In this document: positions 1-8,352 of the stretch, piece after piece
How the letters are laid out: every line of letters begins with the position of its first letter
Position numbering within the stretch: the first letter of the stretch is position 1
Source: Bacillota bacterium
GTDB taxonomy: Bacteria; Bacillota; Dehalobacteriia; UBA4068; UBA4997
Reading direction: 5' to 3'
Assembly (NCBI GenBank): GCA_021769035.1
Contig: JAETTP010000016.1
Coordinates: 1 to 43,955 of the forward strand
Length of the DNA stretch: 43,955 bases
Notes under the pieces: generated by a model
What the model saw: the letters and a program-made list of their open reading frames with translations, nothing else
Databases searched by the model: none
What the model was told of the DNA's origin: nothing
Made by a program: the position numbers and the translations under genes

Positions 1-207
1 TGTTATTATAATATATTTATTCCAAATAGTCCAGTATAAAATAAAAATTTTTTTGTTAAATTAAGCTTTTTTTTCTGTTATATTATTTCTTCATTATATG
101 TGTTTTTTCCTGCAATATTTGTTAAATTATATAATTTTTGTTTTTTCAAAGCTTTCTTATGTATGTAAATTTTTTTAATTTTATTATGCAAAAAACGGAT
201 TTATATC
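1..207. other. AT-rich region without a gene
   Basis: This stretch is very rich in A and T, with many runs of T on the + strand, and holds no credible open reading frame. It lies upstream of putP. The T-rich character could include the end of a gene to the left of the window, but no hairpin strong enough to call a terminator was seen. Confidence 0.6.
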
Positions 208-236
208 TTGCAAAAAAATCATCAATGCGCTATAAT
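208..236 (+). promoter_or_regulatory. putP promoter
   Basis: A -35 box TTGCAA (208-213) and a perfect -10 box TATAAT (231-236) are separated by 17 bases, as expected for the housekeeping sigma factor. The start codon lies 37 bases downstream of the -10 box. The in-frame TTG at 208 is this -35 box and should not be used as the start of putP. Confidence 0.75.
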
Positions 237-273
237 GTTAGTTAGTTATTTTTATTTTTTTGGAGGCAAAAAT

Positions 274-1740
274 ATGGATATTGTTGTTTTAAGCTGTTTT
301 GTGGTCTATTTGGCCTTGTTGCTGGCTGTTGGCGTGTATTCCTACACTCGCTCCTCCACCTTTTCGGAATATATTTTAGGGGATCGCGGTTTAGGAAAAT
401 GGACAACCGCCCTTTCGGCGCAGGCCTCGGATATGAGCGGCTGGTTGCTGATGGGTTTGCCTGGTGCACTATATTTAAGCGGACTTTGTGAGGCCTGGAT
501 TGCTATTGGCCTCGGTATTGGCACCTATCTGAACTGGCGTTTTATTGCCTATCGTTTACGTGTATTCTCTGAAAGTTTGGATAATGCCTTAACTATGCCG
601 GAATATTTAAGTAATCGTTTTCACGACAAAAAAAATGTGCTAAAAACAGTCACCGCTATTTTTATCACTATTTTCTTCTTATTGTATACAGCTTCGGCGA
701 TTGTGGCTGGTGCCAAATTGTTTTCCACCGTTTTTAATTTTACATATATGCAGGCCTTGCTGGTTGGCTGGGCTCTGATTATGTTTTATACCTTAATTGG
801 CGGATTTTTTGCCGTTTGTTGGACTGATTTCATTCAAGGCTCCTTAATGTTTATTGCCCTGCTGATAGTACCCACAACAATGTTTGTAATGCTGGGAAAT
901 TGGAGCGAAATCAGCGCTCTTTTAGCAGATGCCGGACCAACCTATCTAAAATTTAGTGGCAGTGAAACCGGCTTTGACCTAAAATCTATCGCTTCCAACC
1001 TTGCTTGGGGCTTAGGCTATTTTGGTATGCCACACATCGTTGTCCGTTTTATGGCTATTAAAAATCCCAAGGAGCTTAAACAATCGAGGATAATCGCTAC
1101 AATCTGGGTGGCCGTTACCCTGACCGCCGCTATTATGGTTGGCATATTGGGCCGGGCTTTTGTTGCCCAATATGGTCTTGGCTTTACTAATGCTGATGCC
1201 GAGTCCATCTTCCTGGTAGTGATTGATTATATTTTCCCCTCTGCTATTGCCGGATTTTTGCTGGCCGCAGTACTTTCCGCTACTATGTCCACGGCGGATA
1301 GCCAACTGCTGGTTAGCGCCTCTTCCATTTCTAACGATTTGGTTAAAAGCTTCAAGAAAAATATTTCGGAAAAATCCTTGCTTTGGATTAGTCGCTTGTC
1401 GGTTTTAGCAATCGCTTTGCTGGCCTTGGTTATCGCCCTGGATCCGAACAACAGTGTAATGAACCTGGTGTCCAACGGTTGGGCCGGTTTGGGCGGTGCT
1501 TTCTCGGCTGTAATGCTCTTTTCTCTGTTCTGGCGTAAAACTAGCTTCAAAGGCGCAGTAACCGGTATTATTGTTGGTGGCTCCACTGTTATTCTTTGGC
1601 TAATGTTTGGTGCCAACACCGGCATTTATGCCTTGTTGCCTGGCTTCATTTTCTCTTCGTTGTCAATCATTGTAGTAAGTCTGCTTGCTCCGGATCTGGA
1701 ATCGGAACAGCTGTTTGATAAGGCCACGCAAAAGCTTTAA
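274..1740 (+). CDS. putP: Sodium/proline symporter PutP
   Basis: This is a 488-residue member of the solute:sodium symporter family, imported substrate most likely L-proline driven by sodium. It is almost entirely hydrophobic, consistent with about 13 membrane helices. Near the N-terminus, D53, S55 and G56 fall in the block SAQASDMSGWLLMG and match the sodium-site residues D55, S57 and G58 described for E. coli PutP; SATMSTADSQLL later in the protein is the second family signature. The start at 274 has a GGAGG seven bases upstream; the longer frame back to a TTG at 208 would begin inside the promoter. It is the only + strand gene and is followed by a terminator. Proline is inferred from the overall similarity; a related substrate is possible. 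Confidence 0.9.
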   Translation: MDIVVLSCFVVYLALLLAVGVYSYTRSSTFSEYILGDRGLGKWTTALSAQASDMSGWLLMGLPGALYLSGLCEAWIAIGLGIGTYLNWRFIAYRLRVFSESLDNALTMPEYLSNRFHDKKNVLKTVTAIFITIFFLLYTASAIVAGAKLFSTVFNFTYMQALLVGWALIMFYTLIGGFFAVCWTDFIQGSLMFIALLIVPTTMFVMLGNWSEISALLADAGPTYLKFSGSETGFDLKSIASNLAWGLGYFGMPHIVVRFMAIKNPKELKQSRIIATIWVAVTLTAAIMVGILGRAFVAQYGLGFTNADAESIFLVVIDYIFPSAIAGFLLAAVLSATMSTADSQLLVSASSISNDLVKSFKKNISEKSLLWISRLSVLAIALLALVIALDPNNSVMNLVSNGWAGLGGAFSAVMLFSLFWRKTSFKGAVTGIIVGGSTVILWLMFGANTGIYALLPGFIFSSLSIIVVSLLAPDLESEQLFDKATQKL

Positions 1741-1770
1741 GCAGCGGTCAATTCTCAACATAAATAAAAG

Positions 1771-1860
1771 TAAGGCGGCATTCTCTATATTCAGTGAGGC
1801 CGCCTTAAATTACACCTAAAAAATCAGGAACGGTTATTAAACACCATTCCTGATTTTTTT
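1771..1860. terminator. Bidirectional terminator between putP and comF
   Basis: Two hairpins lie between the converging genes. The first has nine-base arms (TAAGGCGGC at 1771-1779 and its complement at 1799-1807) but no T run. The second pairs AAAAAATCAGGAA (1818-1830) with TTCCTGATTTTTT ending near 1860, so it has a T run on both strands and can stop putP and the comF unit alike. Confidence 0.85.
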
Positions 1861-1869
1861 GTGGGCGAA

Positions 1870-2673
1870 TTAATCTCGCATTAATTTGCCAGCAACTGCT
1901 AAACCGTAAATCGCCGCCGGCTTAAAATTTTGCAAGGCCGCAGCACAGGCGCGCATAGTGGACCCCGTGGTAATAATATCATCGAGCAGAATTAGTTTTT
2001 TGCCGCCTAACTGCTCCGCCTCAGGCCCTCCTGCAAAGGCTGAACTCACATTTTGCTCCCGTTCAGTCGGATTAAGCTGATTTTGTACTGCGGTTTCCTT
2101 AACTCGCAACAAGGCCTGCGTAAGCACTGGCAAGCCCAATATACGCCCACATTCCGCAGCCAAAAGCTCGCACTGATTATAACCCCTTTGTTTTAGCTTC
2201 GCCTCATGCAAAGGCACCGGCAAAATCACATCCGCCTGCCAACCGGTTCGCAGCCAAGCTTTGGCTGTTTCCTGGCCTAAAGGGCGGGCCACCCGCCGTT
2301 TTCCTTTATATTTTAAACGCAGCAGGGCCTCGCGCACATTTCGGGCATAAGGAGCCGCTGCCGTCATTCCCTGAATAGCATCAGGCAAACAGGCTTTACA
2401 AAAGTGATGGTGCAGGGCCGCTTCCGGGTGAAATTCTGCCTCCGGCACAAAAACTGCGCAATTTGGGCAGCAAATATAGCCGGTCAGCTTTTGCTGGCAG
2501 ATACGGCAAAACTTAATTTCCTTGGCCACATCCTGAGCCGGAATCAAATTGCCGCAAAGCAAACAGTGATTATAAGGAAAAAGTAGATCCAAAAATTCTT
2601 CCAAATTGATAAAGCGCAAATCCCTACACTTCCCAGCTAACTTATAATTTACAAAACTTGAATCCGTTCCCAC
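1870..2673 (-). CDS. comF: ComF-family phosphoribosyltransferase-like protein
   Basis: A ComF family protein, linked in naturally competent bacteria to DNA uptake, with a phosphoribosyltransferase fold whose substrate is unclear. The N-terminal half carries zinc-finger style cysteine pairs (C37/C40, C56/C59, C69/C72 and a later HFCKAC), followed by the PRT core. The PRPP-binding loop is LDDIITTGST near residues 229-238. The frame opens with GTG at 2673, overlapping the upstream gene by 25 bases, but no good ribosome site precedes it and a somewhat later start is possible; family members often begin shortly before the LLDLLFP-like segment. It is the last gene of a unit that ends in the shared terminator at 1818-1860. 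Confidence 0.8.
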   Translation of the reverse strand: MGTDSSFVNYKLAGKCRDLRFINLEEFLDLLFPYNHCLLCGNLIPAQDVAKEIKFCRICQQKLTGYICCPNCAVFVPEAEFHPEAALHHHFCKACLPDAIQGMTAAAPYARNVREALLRLKYKGKRRVARPLGQETAKAWLRTGWQADVILPVPLHEAKLKQRGYNQCELLAAECGRILGLPVLTQALLRVKETAVQNQLNPTEREQNVSSAFAGGPEAEQLGGKKLILLDDIITTGSTMRACAAALQNFKPAAIYGLAVAGKLMRD

Positions 2674-3053
2674 TTATTCTTATTTTGAGAATTTAAGCGA
2701 TAAAAAACGCCGCTAGCACTTAGAAAATAAAACTGACAGCTTTTATCACGCCATAAACGTTGACATTCGCCAGCGCTTAGCAAAGCAAATCCCAACTGTT
2801 CGGATAACAATGCAAAAAGTTTAGTCTTTTCAGACTGTGGTAAACTGCCATATTGTGATAGATAAACATACCACAAACAGTGATTAACCAGCCATTGCTT
2901 GGCAAACAGTTGCAAAGCAGCCTCCACACGGGCTGTTGGCAAGCCATTTGCCAACAACAAAACCGCCCGGCTTTTTGGGGCATTATGATGCCGCAAAGCA
3001 AAAAAACCGAAAAGCAAAACTAACAAAACGCCAAAGCCAAAAGCCAGCAGCAT
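2649..3053 (-). CDS. Small membrane-anchored hypothetical protein
   Basis: The 134-residue product is not recognised. Residues 2-20 are a strongly hydrophobic helix (MLLAFGFGVLLVLLFGFFAL), so it is probably anchored by its N-terminus, with a soluble domain of about 110 residues that contains a few cysteines and a tyrosine-rich stretch near the end. A GGAGG lies about ten bases before the ATG. Its 3' end overlaps the comF frame by 25 bases, suggesting coupled translation, and it follows the SLH protein gene by 75 bases. No catalytic motif is visible, so no role is proposed. Confidence 0.65.
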   Translation of the reverse strand: MLLAFGFGVLLVLLFGFFALRHHNAPKSRAVLLLANGLPTARVEAALQLFAKQWLVNHCLWYVYLSQYGSLPQSEKTKLFALLSEQLGFALLSAGECQRLWRDKSCQFYFLSASGVFYRLNSQNKNKWERIQVL

Positions 3054-3128
3054 TACAACTCCTCCAAAATTTATCTTCTGAAGCTATATATGCTGTGGCC
3101 AAAGGCTTTGGTGCCTGTTTTGATACTA

Positions 3129-5693
3129 TTAATAAAGATTGAAGAGGATTTTGGCAATTTCCGCCCTGGTGATGTTAGCCAAAGGCCTAATTGTGCCGTC
3201 CTCGTAACCGCTAACCAAACCAAGGCTTACTAAACGCTCTACGTGTTCCTTAGCCCAGGCGCTGACTTGCTCCGCATCCGTAAATTCCTGTTGCTCGGAG
3301 GGATACTTATTCGTTAAAATGCGGCCGATAACAGCCATCGCTTCTTGTCGGCTAATATTACTGCGCGGATAGAAGTAAAGCTCTCCCTTAATGTCCTGGC
3401 CGGTCATTATACCGGCTGCATAAACGGCCCGGATTGCACCCAAAGACCACCCCGGAATATCCGGCCGATCCTGATAAGGCAAACTAATCTCCTGCGAGGT
3501 ATCCAGCTGCAAATAACGGGCCACGATCACGGCAAACTCTGCTCTGGTCAAATTGCGCGAGGGGTTAAACAGCTGCTCACCCAACTTGTTGGTTTCTCCT
3601 TGCATTAAACCTTGCCCGCTAAGATAACTTATATAATCGGCAGCCCAATGCGTGCCGGCAACATCTTTATAGGCGGTGGTTTCTGAGGTTACAGCCTCGC
3701 CCACCCTGATGGTGACTGATTTGCGTGCTAAAACTCCCTCGTTATCCTCTGCTACCAAAGTTAAACGGTGCAAACCGTCTGCCAAACCGCTGAGTTCCGC
3801 CTGCAAAATGCCGGTTTCAGCCTCATAAGCAAAATCCAGCTTTTTGCCGTCTAAAAGCAGCTGAAGCTGCTCTTTCGCTGGGAAGTACGCGCCCAAACCG
3901 GCCACCGCCCGGAAGCTGATATTGACCGTTTCGCCACTGTTTATAGTTGTAGGCAAAGTCACCGCCACAATGTTAGGCCCCTCGCCTTGGGTCAGCTGGC
4001 TGATCTGCACAACCGCCTGCGCCGAACCGAAGCGAGCGATAATTTGGCCGCTTTCGTCCTTGCCGCCGGCATGATATAAGCCCTGCTGGTCAATCGTGCC
4101 AATATAGCCCACCAATTCCCAAGTAACATTTTCATCACTCATTGACACGGCCTCGCCTTTATATAAGCCGCTTACGGACAAATCAACTTCATCGCCGGGC
4201 AACACCAGCAGCTGAGATATGGCATTGCTGTTTTGGGAAATCTGTAATTCGCTCAAGGAGGACAAAATATAAATGTACTGGCTACCGCTAACCTGACCCG
4301 ATTCAGCCTTTAACAAGGCTGTTCCGGCTATCTCGCCGGCCGTAAAAATATTATCTTGCACCGTTCCCATTGTATTACTAACCTGCCAGTTCGGTTCAGT
4401 ATTCAGCGTGGTTGGCTGCATAGCAGCGTCCAAAGCCGTCAGCTGCAACTCCACGGAAGCGCCGGCCAAAACGTAGCGGGTTTTCGGTTCAATATTCAGA
4501 TAGGCCGGCCGCCCGTCTGAGCGGGTTTTATTCAGCAAAAATATGTAATTGGCGCACATGCGCAGAGAACCGTCCGACGGCGAATTAACCACCGCCAGAG
4601 GGCGGCCGCTCAGCTTCACAGAGATGGCCGAGGAACCGCCGCCATCCAGATTAATCGCGTCGGTAGCTCCCAGGGCAGCCATTTCCTGGGCCAAAACGTA
4701 TGGCGAAAGGCCCACGCTACGGCCAGCTTGCCGACCGTCATTTTCAAAGAAAATCATTGTGCCATCCGGCTTAAAACCGATAGCGGTGCGGGCTGAGTTG
4801 CCAGTCGGCGTATCATCAACTGCCGCCACACCGTTCAGCAGCAGGGATTTACCGCCCACCGCATAAACAACCTCCTGCCAACGGCTGTCGTCAACGCTGA
4901 CCGAAAAGGTAAGCTCATCGCCAACATTAAAAACTGCAACCTTAGTAGCGTCACCGGTTGCGGCAATCGTCAAAAGCATTTGATTTTCCGCCAAGGGGGT
5001 AGATTCGGCAGTTTCCGTAACTGAGAGCACTCGCAGACGAATGGAACAGCCTAAATAAGGATCGGTTTCTTCCAGCTTTTCCAGTAACACGTTAGTGCCC
5101 AGGCTGTCAATACGAGTCTGCTCGCCCCAGTTATGGTCGTAAAGATTTACCGTATAAGAGGAGCGGGTTTTATTAAAATTTTCCACTTGCACAGTGTGCC
5201 CGGCGCCTTGCAGCAGCATAGTCAGCTGCGGTTTGCCAAAAACAGCCGTGCCGTCGGCCCGAAAGCCCACGGCATACGCTCCACCAGCAGATGTAATAAG
5301 CGTGCTGTCCTTAATCACAATGCCAATCGGGATACCGGTGCCCATATTAAAAAAATCAGCGTTAAAACCTGCCACAGGGTCGGCAGCCAAATCGGTCTGC
5401 AAATAATCGGCCACGTAATTAATAGTCGATTTGCCATAAAAGCCACGGCCGTAAGCCACAACCGGCAAAACATCTTCATTAGGGGTATATTCCAAATAAT
5501 GCTGCTTTTGCAGACCCAGTTCATTTTCGCCGGCCACATTATAATATTTAAGGCCCGCGCCAACGTCATAAACCTGTGGATAAGCAGCTGTTAAAGCCCA
5601 GGCCGGCCGGGCCGGCGCCAGGCAGATAACGGCTAGCAACAAAATGCCAAAAAGTCTTAACAGGCTACACAACCTGCACCATCTCAATATCAA
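3129..5693 (-). CDS. SLH-domain phosphodiester glycosidase family exoprotein
   Basis: An exported protein of about 854 residues. A hydrophobic signal segment ends at an AWA motif. The next ~350 residues resemble the phosphodiester glycosidase (NAGPA/DUF2233) domain: FNADFFNMG, an AVGFRADGT repeat, and NLDGGGSSA, the family signature. Ig-like beta modules follow, then three S-layer homology repeats over the last 180 residues, which anchor proteins to secondary cell-wall polymers. The domain acts on sugar-1-phosphodiester bonds in characterised relatives; the substrate here is unknown. The frame extends to a TTG at 5714, but a GGGAGG at 5702-5707 points to the TTG at 5693, just after the stop codon of the upstream gene. 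It is probably co-transcribed with that gene. Confidence 0.82.
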   Translation of the reverse strand: MILRWCRLCSLLRLFGILLLAVICLAPARPAWALTAAYPQVYDVGAGLKYYNVAGENELGLQKQHYLEYTPNEDVLPVVAYGRGFYGKSTINYVADYLQTDLAADPVAGFNADFFNMGTGIPIGIVIKDSTLITSAGGAYAVGFRADGTAVFGKPQLTMLLQGAGHTVQVENFNKTRSSYTVNLYDHNWGEQTRIDSLGTNVLLEKLEETDPYLGCSIRLRVLSVTETAESTPLAENQMLLTIAATGDATKVAVFNVGDELTFSVSVDDSRWQEVVYAVGGKSLLLNGVAAVDDTPTGNSARTAIGFKPDGTMIFFENDGRQAGRSVGLSPYVLAQEMAALGATDAINLDGGGSSAISVKLSGRPLAVVNSPSDGSLRMCANYIFLLNKTRSDGRPAYLNIEPKTRYVLAGASVELQLTALDAAMQPTTLNTEPNWQVSNTMGTVQDNIFTAGEIAGTALLKAESGQVSGSQYIYILSSLSELQISQNSNAISQLLVLPGDEVDLSVSGLYKGEAVSMSDENVTWELVGYIGTIDQQGLYHAGGKDESGQIIARFGSAQAVVQISQLTQGEGPNIVAVTLPTTINSGETVNISFRAVAGLGAYFPAKEQLQLLLDGKKLDFAYEAETGILQAELSGLADGLHRLTLVAEDNEGVLARKSVTIRVGEAVTSETTAYKDVAGTHWAADYISYLSGQGLMQGETNKLGEQLFNPSRNLTRAEFAVIVARYLQLDTSQEISLPYQDRPDIPGWSLGAIRAVYAAGIMTGQDIKGELYFYPRSNISRQEAMAVIGRILTNKYPSEQQEFTDAEQVSAWAKEHVERLVSLGLVSGYEDGTIRPLANITRAEIAKILFNLY

Positions 5694-5710
5694 ATTTTCA
5701 GCCTCCCAGA

Positions 5711-7747
5711 TCAATCGTCAGTCAGCGCGTAAGAGATAATAACCTCTTTGCTGGCTGAATTAAATACGCATTTGCATTTTAATTTTTCCGAAACATAGCG
5801 GATTGGCACAAAAGTGGTACTATTCACAATTTCCGGCGCCACGTCAAAGTCTTCAATTATTTTACCAACCTGCATATAAAAGCGCTCGTCGCCCTTTTTA
5901 ATCGTGATTTGCTTGTACTCGCTGTTGTAGTTTACGGAAGCGCCCAAAGCCTCGGCAATCACCCGAACCGGCACCTGGGTGCGGCCGCCGGAAATATAGG
6001 GCGCAGCGGCTAAAGGTTTGCTAACGCCATTTACAACGTAGCTCTGTCGGCCAATGCGTAAAACAACCTTGCCAGCCACCAAACCGCTACGGTCAATTTC
6101 TACCTTGTAGGTGGCAGTTTCGCCATTTTCAGCCGTCACCGAAATCACCACGCTGGTTGTTGCATCACCAAGCGGGAATTTTTCCGATTCTACACCGCTG
6201 GTCAGGGTTTTGTTGTTGACGGTAATTGTGGCGTTGCTGGAAGCCGCCGTGGCCGTAACGGTATAAACTTTCGAGTCATCGTCAGCCGAGGTTTTGTAAT
6301 TATAATTTGTCCGTGTAAAGCCCGGCGAAAAGCTGACCGGCAGATTATCCACCCGAATAACCAGATTGTCCAGCAAATAGTTATCATCTAAAACCCTGGC
6401 CGAAACATTCAGGTTGTAATCTTGATAATGCTTAAAATCAGCGCTGAAAACGCGCACTGCCACCTTATCCTCCATGCTCAGCTGCACAGGGTCGCAGTAG
6501 CCGGATTCGGAAAGCTGAAACATCTTGTTGCCAACCACCAAAAAGGCCACGCAGCTGCTGTCAATCAGAGAGGGTCTAAAGGAAAAATAGCCGTAAGCGG
6601 AATCCATAACCAGCTCGTAATTGTAAATATCACGGGTAAAGATCGGTATGGTGTCCTGCATCATCATTGTATTTTCGTTGCGGGTTGCCCCCTGCTTAAT
6701 CCGCAGGTTAGTCATCACCGGCTCCGAGCCCTCCGTGCGCGTTGCCCGCAGCATATTAATGGTGTAAACGTGAATTTGATTGTTCAAATCCGTCACCATA
6801 ACCATCACCTGATTGCCGCTGGTGCTGGCCACAAAGGAGCCGCTGGCCCGGCCGTTGGGCACCACCACGCCGTCAATGCTGATAGTAGAGCCTGTGTTGC
6901 CTAAGGTTGGCGTAATCGTCACATTACGGGCGCTGTTGGGCAGGCAAACATAGTAGTTGTAAATTTCCGGGTCAAACTTGGGAAAAAGCTCATAGGTGTC
7001 CGTGCCGGAATTGATTTTTAAGGAACTCAAAGCGCCCTGTGCGCTGGCTTCGTTGGAAAGGCGATTAACTTCAATCTTATATTGCGTATAATTATTGGGC
7101 TTGTCCTTAGTGGCCACCGTTATGTAGATGGGCATAGCCTTAACGTCAGGCAGTTCAATCTCCCAGGTGTTGTCAGTGGATTCCTTAGTGTTATATTGCA
7201 CAATGTAATCGTTGGAAGATGGCTTAACCTGCATTACCAAACGGTCAACCCAGGAGGGGATTGTCAGCACATTACTGGAGGCCAGCGAATCAAAAGTGTA
7301 GCTGAAATTTTGCCCCTCAAAAAGCACCGCGTCAATGCCCTGCGCTTTGCTACGCAGTTGCAGGTAATAATGCTTTTGCAGGTTGCCGTCCTTATCCAAA
7401 ATTTTAATAGTTACATCTGCGTAACCATTCGGCAAATTAACAACATAATAATTGCCGTCCAGATTGGCTCCCTCAATATCATAAAAGCCGTTGCTGACGG
7501 TGGCCCGAATGCGCACTGTGCTCCAATCCACCACCTGGCTCATGGAGCCGCTGATATTGCTGCCGGAAATAACCACGGTGTCGTCAGTATCATAATAATC
7601 ATAGAGATAAACCTTTTCCAGCTCATAGTTTGTGGTGGTGGCCGCCTGCGCTGGGCTTAGCCAAAAGGCAAATAGCACACACACAGCCAGGCCAAAACAC
7701 AGAGCCCAAGCCCTCGTTGGTTTTTTGGCGAATAAAGCTGCAAGCAT
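5711..7747 (-). CDS. Exported cadherin-like/copper-amine-oxidase-like domain protein
   Basis: A 678-residue secreted protein. The N-terminus has a basic patch, a hydrophobic core and an AQA signal-cleavage motif. The middle holds several repeats of the cadherin-like beta-sandwich type, recognisable by LSSLKINSG, the F.P.IYNY motif and a closing V.TDLNNQIHVYTINM-like strand. The last ~110 residues match the copper-amine-oxidase N-terminal-like domain (VPVRVIAEALGA, then TFVPIRYVSEKL), common in wall-associated proteins of Firmicutes and not evidence of oxidase activity. The ATG at 7747 is preferred because an AGGGGG lies ten bases upstream; an in-frame start at 7780 lies before that site. It probably works at the cell surface with the SLH protein encoded next. 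Confidence 0.8.
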   Translation of the reverse strand: MLAALFAKKPTRAWALCFGLAVCVLFAFWLSPAQAATTTNYELEKVYLYDYYDTDDTVVISGSNISGSMSQVVDWSTVRIRATVSNGFYDIEGANLDGNYYVVNLPNGYADVTIKILDKDGNLQKHYYLQLRSKAQGIDAVLFEGQNFSYTFDSLASSNVLTIPSWVDRLVMQVKPSSNDYIVQYNTKESTDNTWEIELPDVKAMPIYITVATKDKPNNYTQYKIEVNRLSNEASAQGALSSLKINSGTDTYELFPKFDPEIYNYYVCLPNSARNVTITPTLGNTGSTISIDGVVVPNGRASGSFVASTSGNQVMVMVTDLNNQIHVYTINMLRATRTEGSEPVMTNLRIKQGATRNENTMMMQDTIPIFTRDIYNYELVMDSAYGYFSFRPSLIDSSCVAFLVVGNKMFQLSESGYCDPVQLSMEDKVAVRVFSADFKHYQDYNLNVSARVLDDNYLLDNLVIRVDNLPVSFSPGFTRTNYNYKTSADDDSKVYTVTATAASSNATITVNNKTLTSGVESEKFPLGDATTSVVISVTAENGETATYKVEIDRSGLVAGKVVLRIGRQSYVVNGVSKPLAAAPYISGGRTQVPVRVIAEALGASVNYNSEYKQITIKKGDERFYMQVGKIIEDFDVAPEIVNSTTFVPIRYVSEKLKCKCVFNSASKEVIISYALTDD

Positions 7748-7846
7748 AAAAGTAAGTCCCCCTTTTTTTATGATATACAAAATTAATTAGGTCAAATTTT
7801 AAGTATAAAAATTTTTGACTATGATAAGCGTATCTTGCTATATTGA

Positions 7847-7875
7847 ATTGTACCACAAGCTGGCAGAATAAACAA
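7847..7875 (-). promoter_or_regulatory. Putative promoter for the exoprotein unit
   Basis: On the - strand TTGTTT (7870-7875) and TACAAT (7847-7852) are separated by 17 bases, with a G-rich run just before the -10 box. It lies 99 bases before the start at 7747, in an otherwise gene-free gap of 185 bases that shows no terminator for cdd. Confidence 0.5.
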
Positions 7876-7932
7876 CCTGCTAAGGCAAAATTTTTTACCC
7901 AAAACATGTAATTTATGCAAAAACAAGTTCTT

Positions 7933-8334
7933 TTATAATTTAAATGTATGGGGCAACAAATCTTTCAAGCAAAAATGCTGTGGTTGTTCGCCCTCTGCCC
8001 CGGCCACCCAAATGGACAGATCCGGCCCGGCAAATTCCGCCAAAACCTGCAAACAAAGCGCGCAAGGCAGCGCCGTCACCGCCAAAATTTGCGGCGGCTG
8101 CTGGGGGCTTAATTTGCCAGCCGCGCAAGCGGCAAACAGCGCTACTCTTTCAGCACACATTGTAGCCCCGTATGAAGCGTTTTCCACATTGCAGCCCAGG
8201 CTGACGCTGCCGTCTGCCAGCAGCAAGGCCGCTCCCACCTGAAAATGCGAATACGGCGCATAAGCCCGTTTGGCGGCGTTTTGGGCCTGCTCCAAAAGCT
8301 CCTGCACCTGCGCAGTCAGCTGATTGTTTGGCAT
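7933..8334 (-). CDS. cdd: Cytidine deaminase
   Basis: Deaminates cytidine and deoxycytidine to uridine and deoxyuridine in pyrimidine salvage. The 133-residue length is that of the small tetrameric class. The zinc site is complete: C60 in the block NASYGATMCAERVA, with E62 as proton shuttle, then C91 and C94. The second motif reads PCALCLQVLAEF, whereas most relatives have PCGxCRQVL, so the arginine after the last cysteine is replaced by leucine, a mild departure. It is the last gene of the long unit that begins at cobT, 18 bases after the methyltransferase gene. Confidence 0.9.
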   Translation of the reverse strand: MPNNQLTAQVQELLEQAQNAAKRAYAPYSHFQVGAALLLADGSVSLGCNVENASYGATMCAERVALFAACAAGKLSPQQPPQILAVTALPCALCLQVLAEFAGPDLSIWVAGAEGEQPQHFCLKDLLPHTFKL

Positions 8335-8352
8335 AAAAATCTCCTCCTCTGA

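Noticed and set aside
208-273. 22-residue N-terminal extension of putP from TTG
   Set aside because: The TTG is the -35 box of the promoter; the ATG at 274 has a proper ribosome site.
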